A stretch of 64,000 bases of DNA from Xiphophorus maculatus (Eukaryota > Chordata > Actinopteri > Cyprinodontiformes > Poeciliidae): assembly GCF_002775205.1 (NCBI RefSeq), contig NC_036447.1:26642501-26706500 (forward strand), read 5' to 3'. A model generated the notes under the pieces. It did no database searches and had not been told where the DNA came from. It saw nothing but the letters and a program-made list of their open reading frames with translations. Below are positions 33,848 through 44,712 of this stretch, in pieces; within the stretch, counting starts at the first letter, position 1; each line of letters begins with the position of its first letter. The position numbers and the translations under genes are program-made.

Positions 33848-35931
33848 TTAAGCAGCAGTAATTTTAGCATGCAGCTCCTTCAGGTTCTCCGGGTCAGCTT
33901 CAGGCCCGTCCTCTGACGTGACATAACCCGGGTAAGTGGGGTGGAAGTGCGGGGAGCGAGGCGTGGCGGCTTCGTTTCCTTCCCCTGACGGCGACGGCAG
34001 CGGGATCAGCTTGGCGTGAGCGTAGTCGATTTCAAAGCCCTCGAAAATGAGCCCCACCCCCCAGGCGCCGAGTCCTTCCTCCAAGAGCAGCGACACCTTC
34101 CTGGCGGCCGACGCCAGCGCTTCGTAGTCCCCTCTCTGCAGTCGGAATATGTCAGAGGTCAGAGGTCGCCGCGGAACCAGCACGGTGAAGCCGGGGGAGT
34201 TGGGGAACGGAGTGAGAAAGGCGACGTGGCTTTCGTCCTCCCACACGCGCCACTGCTTCTCCTCCCCTCGGACGATGCGCGAGAAGAGGCCGGCGTGAGC
34301 CGGGTCGTCGCCCAGGAACGTGAGGTCCGGCGGCGCGTCGGGGAGCGGCAGCCTCGCCCTGATTCGGCTCTGAACGTCGGTCAGGCTGGAGTCGCTCCAT
34401 CGAGGAGCCGTTTTGGAGGTGCAGTATCCCGGGTCGTGAGCGTTGTGCTCCTCTTCTCCGGCCAGGTGGGGGCGCCACTCTGCGTCCAGACCGTGGAGGG
34501 GCAGGATACGGATCTGTTGGGAGCAGAGCGAATTCAACTTGGTCAACCAAAGCATTGCAAACCAAGAACACCTGAAGTGGAAAGAATATGCAGAAGACAC
34601 TTATTACTTTAACGTTCCAGTATTTAAGCTTCAGACACGCACAGCTAAAGTGATACTTTAAAGGTCGTTAAGAAACAGCAACTGGAACCTTAAAAACTGA
34701 AAATCTGATCAATTACCAATTACCTTGGAGTAATAACAGTTTTAGGTAAGGCTATTTCCACATATTTACAAAACAAAGACGCGTACTGTGACCCCTCGTC
34801 CTTTTAGTGGTGGGCACACTTCCGCTAATGTGCAAATAGCAGAGCTAATCTGTCGTTTATCTCTTTTGCTAACGTTTAGCGCACTTTCTACAAATGAACT
34901 TTCCTGGATAAATTCTACAGCACTAATTTGACGCGGCTCTCTTGTAAACTGCATGTTGAATAAACTTCAACATCTACATTAAAGTTTTGGTTATCAACTT
35001 AATAATTATTCAAGTAGCCAGACGTTTATATTCTACTTTATTAGCATTAGCGAAACTAATATCCGCTACAGTGCTAGTTGCGCTAACCTTAAGGCGTAAC
35101 TAGCTTTTTTGTTAGCTGTGCCCACTGCTGCTTTTTCTTTTTTTAAACCACAGCAGAAAATAATGAAAGTATTATATTAGACTTTCATTAGTATGGTTAA
35201 GATATGAATTATCTATTTAGGATAGACTTGGTGTTAATAAGTGTTAATAAGTGGCTGGTAGATAGAATTTTAGGTAAACTTTCTTATTAAGCAGAATATT
35301 CGTCGTTTTAGGTGTTAGCTGCAGCTTAACAAGCTAACATTCAGGCAGTCTTCATAGTGATGTAGCTAGCTAGCTAGCTAGCCTGCAGGTATGTTGTAGC
35401 TTTCACAACAGTAGTTTCAAACCATAAGTGATCGGTAGAGTTTGTTTGGGTTCTGCGAAATGAATGTGCGTTGATTTTGCAGCTGGAATCGTCTAATAGA
35501 CTCGTAGTTTCCATCGGAAAGAATTCCAACTCCATTTGCACCCCTTCTAGCCTCTGTGTGATAGAAACTAGCCGCCATGGCTAAGGGCAAATCCTTTCAG
35601 TCTGAGTTTATTTTTCCTCCAGGGTAATTCTTCTCACCTGAGCAGGTCTGTCTCTGTGGGGTCTGCTGACCAGAGCACACCGCCGAACACCCAGCCTGTC
35701 ACACAGCAGCTCAGCGACGGTCCTCGCCCCCAGCAGCCAGGTCGAGCACTCGGACTCGCCGAGGTGGAAGATGCTGCCTCCTGCGCTGCCCGGAGAACTG
35801 CTCTCCAGGATCACAGAGCCCGGGGTCCAGGGCCGGGGGTTCAGGTAAGCCACCAGCCCCTCGGACTGCCAGATCACATGACGAGTTAGAGCGGAGGACA
35901 TGCTGCGGAGCCGAGAGACGTAGGAGGACAT
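33848..35931 (-). CDS. HIT-like protein with two degenerate HIT folds
   Basis: 319 residues from two exons, 35931-35638 and 34513-33848, joined in phase 0 (CTCAG|GTGAGA and CCAACAG|ATCCG). HIT proteins are nucleotide-binding hydrolases or transferases with an HxHxHxx active site. The N-terminal half has the strand pattern of a HIT domain ending HRDRPAQIRILPLHG. The C-terminal half (about residues 165-275) has VLVPRRPLTSDIF, then GFEIDYAHAKLIPL, where the first His is kept but the second and third are Lys and Ile. So neither half has the full His triad, and catalysis may be changed or lost. I chose the first ATG (35931); a second in-frame ATG ten codons on (35901) is also plausible. The gene is convergent with the GPCR. 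I do not recognise an established symbol. Confidence 0.75.
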
Positions 35932-36831
35932 AGAGGAGGTTACCTTCCAGGTAGAACGGGAGAGTTTTCTTTATTTATCATATCATATAATTAAGACATT
36001 ATATTTATCATATAATGTCATTAAAAGAAATTATACAAGAGATTTGAAACAAGTGCTTTACAGATTTCCTGCGTATTCTGATATTAGCACAAACATTTAA
36101 ATTCTCTCTAATACTCTGAAGCAACCTGGTTATTCATGGGAAACACTTCATGTCCCTGTAATGCATGTGAAGTAGTGTCGAAACGATTAATTGGATGTAT
36201 TGCGATAAATCGATTGTTGAAATAATCGTCAAAGGATTTTGTAGTCGATTTATCGTTAACAGGAGTATACAGAACAATTTACTCAGAGCAGTAACGAAAC
36301 CAAAACTGTACAAAAGAATCGACACAGTAAAGAAAAAAACTTTGTGAATATGCACTACCCAAAATTCCTCAAGTGACATAGTTTTAGCTTCACCTGTTCA
36401 AATTCTGTAAAAACGAGCAAACAACAAACACTCCAGTTAAGCACCTTCTACTATCCAATTATTAATCAATAATCCAAAACAATAATCAACAGATTAGCCC
36501 CTCTCTGTATTTATGCTGAATCAAGCAGAGCTTAGAAATATCGCTGTGGACATTCAAGTTAAATTTTGTAAATTGTAATTTCTATCCATTTAGTTTCTCT
36601 TTGGGCTCTAAGGTTAGTTTAGAACCAAAATCCGTAATTAATTTTTATCTTTGGATTTGTTTAGATCACCTTGGTAACTGTTAGACTATCAAATTAAGGG
36701 ATCACGAACACACACGGTGTGTTCGTTTGCCAAACATTAGACCAACACCGTGGAGATTTAATGTTTGATGATTTAATGATTTAAACGTCCGGTGTGATGA
36801 CGGAGGTTTTTGGAAACTCTTTTTATGTTTT

Positions 36832-36880
36832 TTAATTATTATTATTATTATTATTATTATAATTATTATTATTATTATTT
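36832..36880. repeat. (ATT)n microsatellite
   Basis: An ATT/TTA run of about 48 bp with one interruption. Confidence 0.9.
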
Positions 36881-37686
36881 TAACCGCTTTTTGAACTCGA
36901 AACGTGAGAATAAGTTAACTTTCGTTTTCTGGGAATCGGTTGGCGTACAAAAGCTTCAGTCTCTTAAATCCGCTCTGTGCAGTTCACAAACAATAAACAA
37001 AAAATGTAAAAAGACAATCAGATTATAAGAAGTTTCTGTTGTACGAGTGAAAACCGAGCGAAAGGGAAGCAAGAAATTATTTAAGATAAATGGATTAGAA
37101 GCGTCAGCAGTCTAATTTCTTAAAGGCTCATAAATGCCAGGGGGGGGGGGGGAAATACTTTTTAAGGAAACCTGTTATTCTGTTGTGACGAGACAGCAAG
37201 TCTGGAAAACTGGACCGAAATATATTTCCTTTAGAAACTACTGTAGTTCTAACCAGCACATAAATGGCGGCGCTGACGTACAGCTAGCAAAGCAGACGAT
37301 TATCTGAAGGTTAATAAAACGAAACCAGCTCAAATGTCCTCAGCGGGGACTGATAATAAAGAGTGGCAACATAAAACTAAACACTTCTTACTCTACCTCA
37401 GTGTGGGCGGCGCGGAGGGATACCTCACGACTTCAGGAGAAAGAGTCTCAAGCCAGCAGGTGTTACGCCGAGAAACGCGTGGCCTGTCGCGGGAGCGCGC
37501 ATCGCGGGAGCCTGTATGGAGACACGTATGAGTGAAATGTTTCGGTCCGTGTCTGATGATCATGTTTTCCGCTCCGTTTGAAATTCCCCGCCTTTTCTTT
37601 TAACGCATGAACAGAGAATATAGAGCTAGTATCATTATGTAGAAGATTTTATATCATCCTCAAGTCTTTTAATATAGGAGGAGATG

Positions 37687-37687
<1 letters not shown>

Positions 37688-37718
<31 letters not shown>
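37688..37718. repeat. Poly-T tract
   Basis: About 31 consecutive T. Confidence 0.9.
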
Positions 37719-37719
<1 letters not shown>

Positions 37720-37847
37720 GCAATACGATTTCTGCGCCTGCCAATATCTGCACGGTCTATTTTCCTCTTCATTTTCGTCCTATTAATATGAAACTTATAC
37801 TAGTAGCTCAGGGAAGAAGTGTGTGTGTGTGTAGAAAATGTGAAATC

Positions 37848-37982
37848 CCCCTTACAAAAAAATCCCATGAAAATCACATGTGAAAGTCACATGTATTCGT
37901 GTGATTTCGGAACGTTTCGTGGTAAAATCACATGTGGAACATGTGAATCACATGTGATTTTCATGTGATTTTTTTGTAAGGG
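37848..37982. mobile_element. 135-bp MITE
   Basis: The ends are inverted (CCCTTACAAAAAAATC and its complement), with further inverted 'aatcacatgtg' blocks inside, so almost the whole element can fold. No coding capacity. Confidence 0.7.
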
Positions 37983-38069
37983 CCCCTCTTAACTCTTTAT
38001 TTCTCCAAGTTATTAGGGCGACGCATGTTTTGGCAGAGCAAATTATTAGCCTGCGTGCCCCAACTGTTT

Positions 38070-38142
38070 CCCCCAAATATTGTCTTATTGATATGAAATG
38101 TGATTGGTATGAGTTTCATATCAATAAGACAATATTTGGGGG
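38070..38142. other. Perfect 29-bp hairpin
   Basis: The arms 38070-38098 and 38114-38142 (beginning CCCCCAAATATTGTC) are exact reverse complements around a 15-nt loop. Weaker pairing continues outward ('gcctgcgtg' near 38049 against 'cacgcagg' near 38163). It may be a recent inverted duplication or the core of a fold-back element. Confidence 0.75.
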
Positions 38143-38602
38143 GGGGGGGAAATAAACAGGCCACGCAGGTTAAGAAACGTGATAATGTTACGGAAATCTT
38201 CAAAAGTTGCCTCTTCGCTCGTGTTTCAGTCCATTTTCTCATCAATATGCGACAGTTCGCAGCGATGCGCGCTGCAGAATAAAAACCCAGCTGTCATCTC
38301 GAACCAACACTGAGGGTCCAAAACCCGCTGGTCTCTTTACTGTCCGTACCTCCAGAGCAGGAGGTGAACGCCCTTCAGAACCACTTCATGAAACTGTCGT
38401 TGCCACAAAATGTTTTTGTTTTTTTTAACAAAATAAACATTTATAATGTTTCGTCCCACCCTCCCAGGAATATTCCTAATTTTCTACACGTGAAGATCCC
38501 TGCGCGAATCCAGTCACCTGCACGGAGCCCGGCTCCTCTTTTTTTTTTCTTTTTTTTTTTTACCTGCGAAAAACGAGCCTAACCAGCATACAGCCTGCAG
38601 GG

Positions 38603-41600
38603 ATGAAGAACCATCCGAGACCCGAGCGGTCCTCCACTTCTTTAACCCGCCGCGGAAGCTCCGGGTCGGGAGAACCACGGCGGGAAGGTGTGGAGACGGA
38701 GTTCCGGTAAGCGGCTGAAATCTGTTGACTCAGACTTGCGGTTGATGAAACTATGGCAGGCCGTTTTAACGCCACGGTCCAGAGATCTGAAAATCTTGGT
38801 AAAACTTGGGAACTCTCTAATTCTATTCTCACAAGACAGAGTACCAATTTTAGACATTTCAAATTGAGTATAAATGACGTCAGATTTGCTATGAAGTTGT
38901 AGGGAAGCTTTAATTCAAGACATTTCGCCATTTGAAACATATTTCAACTAAAATTGTGACTAGGCATAAAGTAAATCAAAGATATCTCACTTTTTATTTT
39001 GGACTAGTTATGATTCTAAGTCTTAATTATATCTTAAAGGTTTTAGATGGCAGATTATGGATTTGACTAATATTGCAGCTAGCAAATAGCAACTAGACAG
39101 AACTAAATTAAAGACATGCAGACCTGTAATTTTGACCAGTCAAAATGTATTTTAAAATCAATTACAGATATTTTCAATCGGGTTTTCTATTTCAGACATC
39201 TTGCATTAACATTCTGATTAGCCAGAGAGACATACTGATAGTTTGAGTTTGCATTTCCATCCAGTCAAAATCTCACAGATGTACATGGCATATTTTGAAA
39301 TTTCAATAAAACAATGAACTTTTTTTTTTTTTAATGAAAAAAAAATATTTTTATTTTTATCAGGCACCATTTTCCGCTTGGGAAAGAGCTGACAGCAGCA
39401 CTTTCAGCTTTCCAGAGCCGCAGCACATTGTGTTTGTTGGATGATAGAATAAGCAGAGAATTATTTGCAGATTTCTGAGGCAACCTTAAAGTCCGTTCAT
39501 GTTTCCTAATATTTCATTCTGCTCAAGTCTTACTACTTTGTGGCATTTTCTGACCGTTTTGATTTCGACAGCTACAGAGGAGACCGATTTTATGTTACAA
39601 CGGCCTGCCATACCGGTGCGACGAAAAACAAAACTTTGCTCTGGTCTGCGGACATGTAGCATAGATATGTTTTAGTAGAAGCCGCATGCACTGCAGGGAG
39701 GCCGCCATCTTGGAAAGGTCGCCCACTCGCTTTTAATCAATAAGTCGCTGAACACTGAAGTGATTTTCACGTCTACGACGCAAAACCTGTACATAGAGCT
39801 ATCATAACAAGATGTATAGCGACACTTTTGAAAAAAAAAAATTTTTTAAAAATTGAATTGCCACGACCCATTTTTTTTGTCTTGAAACCTTTATTGATTC
39901 CAGTCATCGTTACAAACATAACACAATATACTTGCAACTAGTTTGTTCGTTTGACTCTTTTTATTATTATTTCTTTTTTATTAAAGCTCCAGACAGCTTT
40001 CTTCCTAATTTGCTGCTATTTATTTTTAGCAAAAGTAAAATCATTTTACATCTGCGCAGTTAGCTTAGAGCCACTCTGTGGATATACAGCGTGGGAATCC
40101 ACCCATTCACTGTATGTGTGCAGTGCTGCGTATTTTGTGTAAGTTGAGTCACAGATAAAATGAGAAATTTAGATTTTTTAATTATTATTATTATTATTAT
40201 TATTGCTATTTCTGAGCATACTTTACTTCTATGGTTCAGACTAACAGAAATGTTGCTTTCCCAGCAAAGTAAGAGAAAACAACAAAAGTCTGTCAAGATT
40301 TTGTCTCATTCAATTTCTACTTCTTTACAACATGCGACGCTGGGTTTTGGCTTTTGTTCTGCCTAAAATCAACTATTATTTCTTTCGTTTTTGACGCATT
40401 CAGGGAAATAAAAAACTGTCATCATACCAAGCAGCTGAAGATGGAGAGGGAGAGAACAGTATTGCTGGGTAAGATTTTAATTCAGTAAGTGTTTTTCTTG
40501 ATCTGTGCGTAGGACAGAAAGCAGTGTGGCCAAATCTCTGAGCAGAGAAAGTCAGTGGAGGGATGAGCATTTCTGCTGTGTGCTTTATAACTAGGTTAGT
40601 CTGTCAAATGTGAAAAGACGACCGAAATTATTTGATGATTTTTGGCATTTTTTAAAGTCTTTGTCCTCTTTCCAAACAAGTTTGGTGGAAGACGCAGCTT
40701 GCAGACAAAAGCAGTGACACAAGGGGGCGCCCTCGAGCTACAAAAACCATGAGCTTCAAAGGAATTTAAATGTTATGAAAGAAAAAAAAGTCAATTTTAT
40801 GAATAAACATTTACGTGAAACACTTACCGTATTTTCTGTTTATGTTCTTCACATAGAATCTCCCCATTTAGTCAGCATGCTTTTTCAACACGACTACTAG
40901 AATGACTTAGTCATGATGACACACACAACTACCCACATATTCACTGTTTTGATTGGACGTACAAGAAACCTCACCTTGCCTGTTCTATTGTAACGCTAAA
41001 CAAGGCCTGACCAGATAATAGTCTCATCCCCACCCTGTAATCGTAGAATTAAAAAAAAGGTGGGGTACATTTCCACCAAAACAACTTTTTTTGGGGGGGG
41101 GATTTCTGAGTATGAAAATTCGAAAATTTGCTGGAAAAAACTCAAAATGTTTGAGATTAATTTCAGAAATGTTCTAAAAAAAAGAAAACAGGGAAATGCC
41201 TGTGTTTAAGAAGTCAGAAGTCTGTTAGAAAAAAATGTAGAAGTTTTGAGATTATTGTCATAAATCTTCTAGGAAAAAAAACAAGGACATTTCTGAGTTT
41301 GAAAGATAAAATGTGCTAGAAAAAACATAGAAATGTTGAGATTAAACATGGAAATTTTCCAGACAAAAACAAGGACCTTTCTGAGCTTGAAAAGTCCAAA
41401 ATGTGCTAGAAAAATCCCCCGAACTTTGAGATTAATCTCAGAAAAAAAAACTAGGACGTTTCTGCGTTTGAAAAGATGAAAATGTGCTCGAGCTTCACAA
41501 TTGGAAAATGTTTGATATTTGAGACTCAGACATTTTCAAGGTTTTCTCTAGAAAGAATCTGAAATGAATCTCAAAATTTCTGAATCTTTTTTTTTTTTTT

Positions 41601-41898
41601 TTTTTTTTACAAAATTTTAGACTTTTGCAACTCAGAAATTTCTTTCTATGTTCATATTGCCCTGATACAATATCATATTTACATCTCGGCAACAAATTCA
41701 GATTATTTGCCAGTGTCTTCACAGAAAGACTTCAATCAAACGTGCTGTCCCACTTCGAAGGAGTAAATCTGCCTTCCTAATCCCGCAGCCCATGACCTCA
41801 GCAAGGAGCTGAGCCGCTCAGGTTTCCTCCGCGGACGATGTCAGCCGAAGTCGAGGCTGATTCACCCGGCTCAGGAGGAGAGAGAGCGACTCATGTAA
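38603..41898 (+). CDS. Candidate three-exon gene, small basic coiled-coil-like protein
   Basis: Not recognised. Three exons fit in phase: 38603-38706 (ATG, donor TTCCG|GTAAGC), 40404-40468 (acceptor CATTCAG, donor CTGG|GTAAGA) and 41789-41898 (acceptor CCCGCAG, stop TAA). The 92-residue product is Ser/Arg-rich at first (SSTSLTRRGSSGSG), then has a charged helical stretch (EIKNCHHTKQLKMERERTV, LLAHDLSKELSRSG) and ends IHPAQEERERLM. The first exon sits in CpG-rich DNA, as first exons often do. Against it: the exons are small, and the minus strand of exon 1 is also open over a similar length. There is no signal peptide or membrane segment. Alternative 5' or 3' exons may exist. Confidence 0.4.
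40180..40204. repeat. (ATT)n microsatellite
   Basis: A short ATT run in the intron of the candidate gene. Confidence 0.85.
41040..41660. repeat. Degenerate tandem repeat, family B (copy 2)
   Basis: About seven diverged units of 75-95 bp, built from 'ttgagattaatctcaga', 'aacaaggacatttctgag' and 'tttgaaaagtcaaaatgtgc' blocks and rich in A-runs. A shorter relative lies at 26640-26890. Confidence 0.65.
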
Positions 41899-43970
41899 CC
41901 AAAATGTCGGAGTTTCAACGGCTGCTGGATGAACGTCGCATTGCAAACCACTCTGAAATCACAATTGTTTTTTACCAAGTTTGAGGCAATGATACTGTCT
42001 TCCTGGTCTTAAAGGTTTCAGATGAATTCCGGTTCATTTCTGGTAAAGCTAAAAAAAAAAAAAAGGAAGACAGAGGTACGCTACAGATAAAGAGCAAAAT
42101 GAAGAAATATTTAAAGGAAATTGCATAATACAAGCGATGTCTGATGAAAGGTGAAAATTCTCATCGACAGCCGCTTCGCTTTTTCCCCTGCTAGCAAGAG
42201 TTTCTGTTTCTCGGGTTCTTCTTTCATTTACTGGTTTCAGGCAAAGGTGTTAAGAAGAGGAAAAAAAAGTACTTTTTCCTGTTGAAGGAGGCGATACAGT
42301 AACACTGATCCCCTGAGACCGCAGGGAAAAACCAGGTCCTGACAGAGAAGACGTTCATTTTGATGAAAAATAAAAACTTTATTCATTATGAAAATAAAAT
42401 AGAGAGGGCCAGACGTAAAAACGTCTTTTGAAAGACCAACAGCTACAGTTAATTTAGCAGCAGGCTGTTGCTTCAGGCAGAACTGCTATGCATTTTATCA
42501 CACCCTGGTGTTTAGGGGATTTTTGATTGTTTAGGGAACCTTTACCTGAAATAAAGCTGCCATTGTCGTACAGTGCAATCTGAATCATGTCTATAAAAAA
42601 AGTGATCTGACATTAGAATACAAAGTTACATTATAATAACAACAGAGTCATCTGCTGTTCCTGGTAAAACAAGGCTCACTTTAAAACGTCTTTGGCAACA
42701 GAACATGTTTGGTGGTCCGATATTAAGAGCCGTGAGCTTTTCTCACCAACACAACCGACTTTATTTACAGTAAACTGTGTGAACCGTAGCCTCAAACCAG
42801 CCTCTGACTTGTAGGCAGAGAAAGCGCCCAGGTCCAATTCATTCCTTTCATATAATATTCCCTAAAACTGTGTGACATTTAAAAAAAAATCATAGATTAA
42901 GGAACTTATTATTATTATTATTAGAACATTAATTCAAAGTAAAGGTAGAAAGTTTTTAAGAACTAAAGGCTATGTTTTCAAACGCATTGACCTAAACACA
43001 TTTTAGCAATAAAGCAGTTTAAAGTGCTTTAAACTGCAGTGCAGTTTAAAAATATAAAAAATATAATACAATCACTAATAATAGTTCTCATGTGACATCA
43101 CTGCTATAGTCTCCTAAATCCTCCTTAGACAGCAACGGATAATATATTTTTTGACCAAGCTATAAAAAACTAAAGATTTTCATTTACTTTTGAGCAGAGA
43201 CTTAGACACAGAGGCACCGTAATGTGAAGCAATTTCACATAAATCATCTTTTCCACAGATATTAGACTGTTGTAAGGTAGGATCACTTATTAAAAACTTA
43301 TTTTTTGCCATATTCAACATAATCTAGAACAAGCCCCCACTTATGTGTATTTGGGGGAACTATGTATTGTGAAACAAGCAGTAGACATTGCAGTTTGTCA
43401 AATGTGATGATCAAAATCATCAATACACGTCTAATACGTTGACTGTCATCAACGGCAACTCTGAACAGGTGGGTTTTTAGACTTGATTTAAAGGAACTCA
43501 GTGTTTCAGTTGAGTTCACAGTTTTCTTGAAGTTTGTCCCCTAAAAATATATGCAGAAAAAAACCCAATGCATTTTTAGTGGTTATGATTGGGTTACATT
43601 CATTTTAATGAAAAAAAAAAAGACTGAAGAATTTTCTATATTTCATTCTCAAATTCCCTAAACTTGCAGCTGAAGCCATGAAGCACTATCCCACTGCCTC
43701 AGTTGCATTTCAAATCAGTCAGAAATAGACTTGTTAAAATCCAGAGGGTGTCACTGCCCTACAAATAGCTCCCCCACTCTGGCTGTGCAAATGCCAAAAC
43801 CTCAGGATAGTCTCTACAGCTTGAACTGCAACACTTCGAACACTAAAGTACACGCTGCAAAGGGCAGGAATCAGAAATAGGTATAGTGATTTTACACCAG
43901 GCTTCAACTCTGAACTGTATATTGAAGACAATACCAGGAAGTAAAATAGCCACTATGATCACCAGTTCGA
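41899..43970. other. Non-coding DNA with a LINE-tail fragment
   Basis: No supported exon. At 43440-43520 the words 'aaaggaactcagtgtttcag' and 'cttgaagtttgtccc' match the LINE tail at 17740-17800 (the minus frame reads SFKSSLKTHLFR), so this is another relic of that LINE family. Confidence 0.5.
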
Positions 43971-43979
43971 TCAGCGTCT

Positions 43980-44712
43980 AGACATGGGAAAGGAGACTTC
44001 GACTGAGCATCTGAATGAGGAAGTGCAAAGGGATTTGTTTGACTACGATTGTATCATGGTTGTTGGTACCAAATGTCCTGGTCAGTTCATTTTAGGAGAA
44101 TCTTGAAGCAGGTGGGAATCTTGAAGACCAAACCATGTGGTGTGTCTGCCGGCTGTAGTTACCTGAAGCTGCAGTTCACTCAGGTTGACCCAAACTGGAC
44201 ACCAACAGATTAGGGAAAACATTTCCCTCGTCCAGTGAGTCTCAGCTGACGGTAGGGTCGTTCAGACGGTAGGGTCAAAATTTGACACGAAAGCAGGGAT
44301 CCGTCCTGTGTTGTCTTGACAATTAAAGCTTATGCTGGTGGTATGCTACCAACAGATCATTGTTTAACACCCAGGAAATGTCAGAGATAAAATCTACCCC
44401 ATCATAACTACAGCGTACTCCTCTTCTGATGACTGCTTCCTTTAGAACAATCCGGTTAGAATAAAGCTCAAATTATCTCAAGCTGTTCTTTTGAACTCCT
44501 ACTCTACTGTCATCAGATCTCAGTCCAGTAGAGCACTTTGGTGACATGGTGAAATTTGAGATTAGCATCATGGAGGTTAAGCTAAAAATTTACTATTTGT
44601 TACATAAGATATATAACACTTTATTGAATCCATTTGATGAAGAACAAAGGCAATATTGTAAAATGAAAGTCTAGCACATTACTAGCAAGGTGTACCTAAA
44701 TAAAATGTTAAG
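43980..44712 (+). pseudogene. Tc1-like transposon relic (transposase pseudogene)
   Basis: Plus-strand remnants follow the order of a Tc1 transposase common in fish: 'catggttgttggtacc' (44057), 'cttgaagcaggtgggaa' (44103), 'ggtagggtcaaaatttg' (44268), 'cttctgatgactgcttcc' (44421), then 'catcagatctcagtccagta...gagattagcatcatgg' (44511-44576). A terminal 'aaggtgtacctaaataaa' lies near 44687. Large internal parts are missing and 'ggtagggtc' is duplicated (44252 and 44268). No frame is intact, so it is inactive. Confidence 0.8.

Larger units (their letters stand above)
35932..38600. other. Intergenic DNA with promoter-like CpG patches
   Basis: No supported coding exon. It holds an ATT microsatellite, a small MITE, a poly-T tract, a strong hairpin, and a CpG-richer patch near 37430-37560 that could be regulatory. 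Confidence 0.4.

Noticed and set aside
34016-34661. Plus-strand frames of up to 198 codons over the HIT-like exon
   Set aside because: GC-rich shadow of the minus-strand coding exon, whose frame shows HIT homology and matching splice sites.
38560-38857. Minus-strand frame ending GLGWFFIPAGCMLVRLVFRR as a small membrane protein
   Set aside because: It overlaps exon 1 of the plus-strand candidate. I found no upstream exon to match its acceptor, so I preferred the plus-strand model; the choice is not certain.
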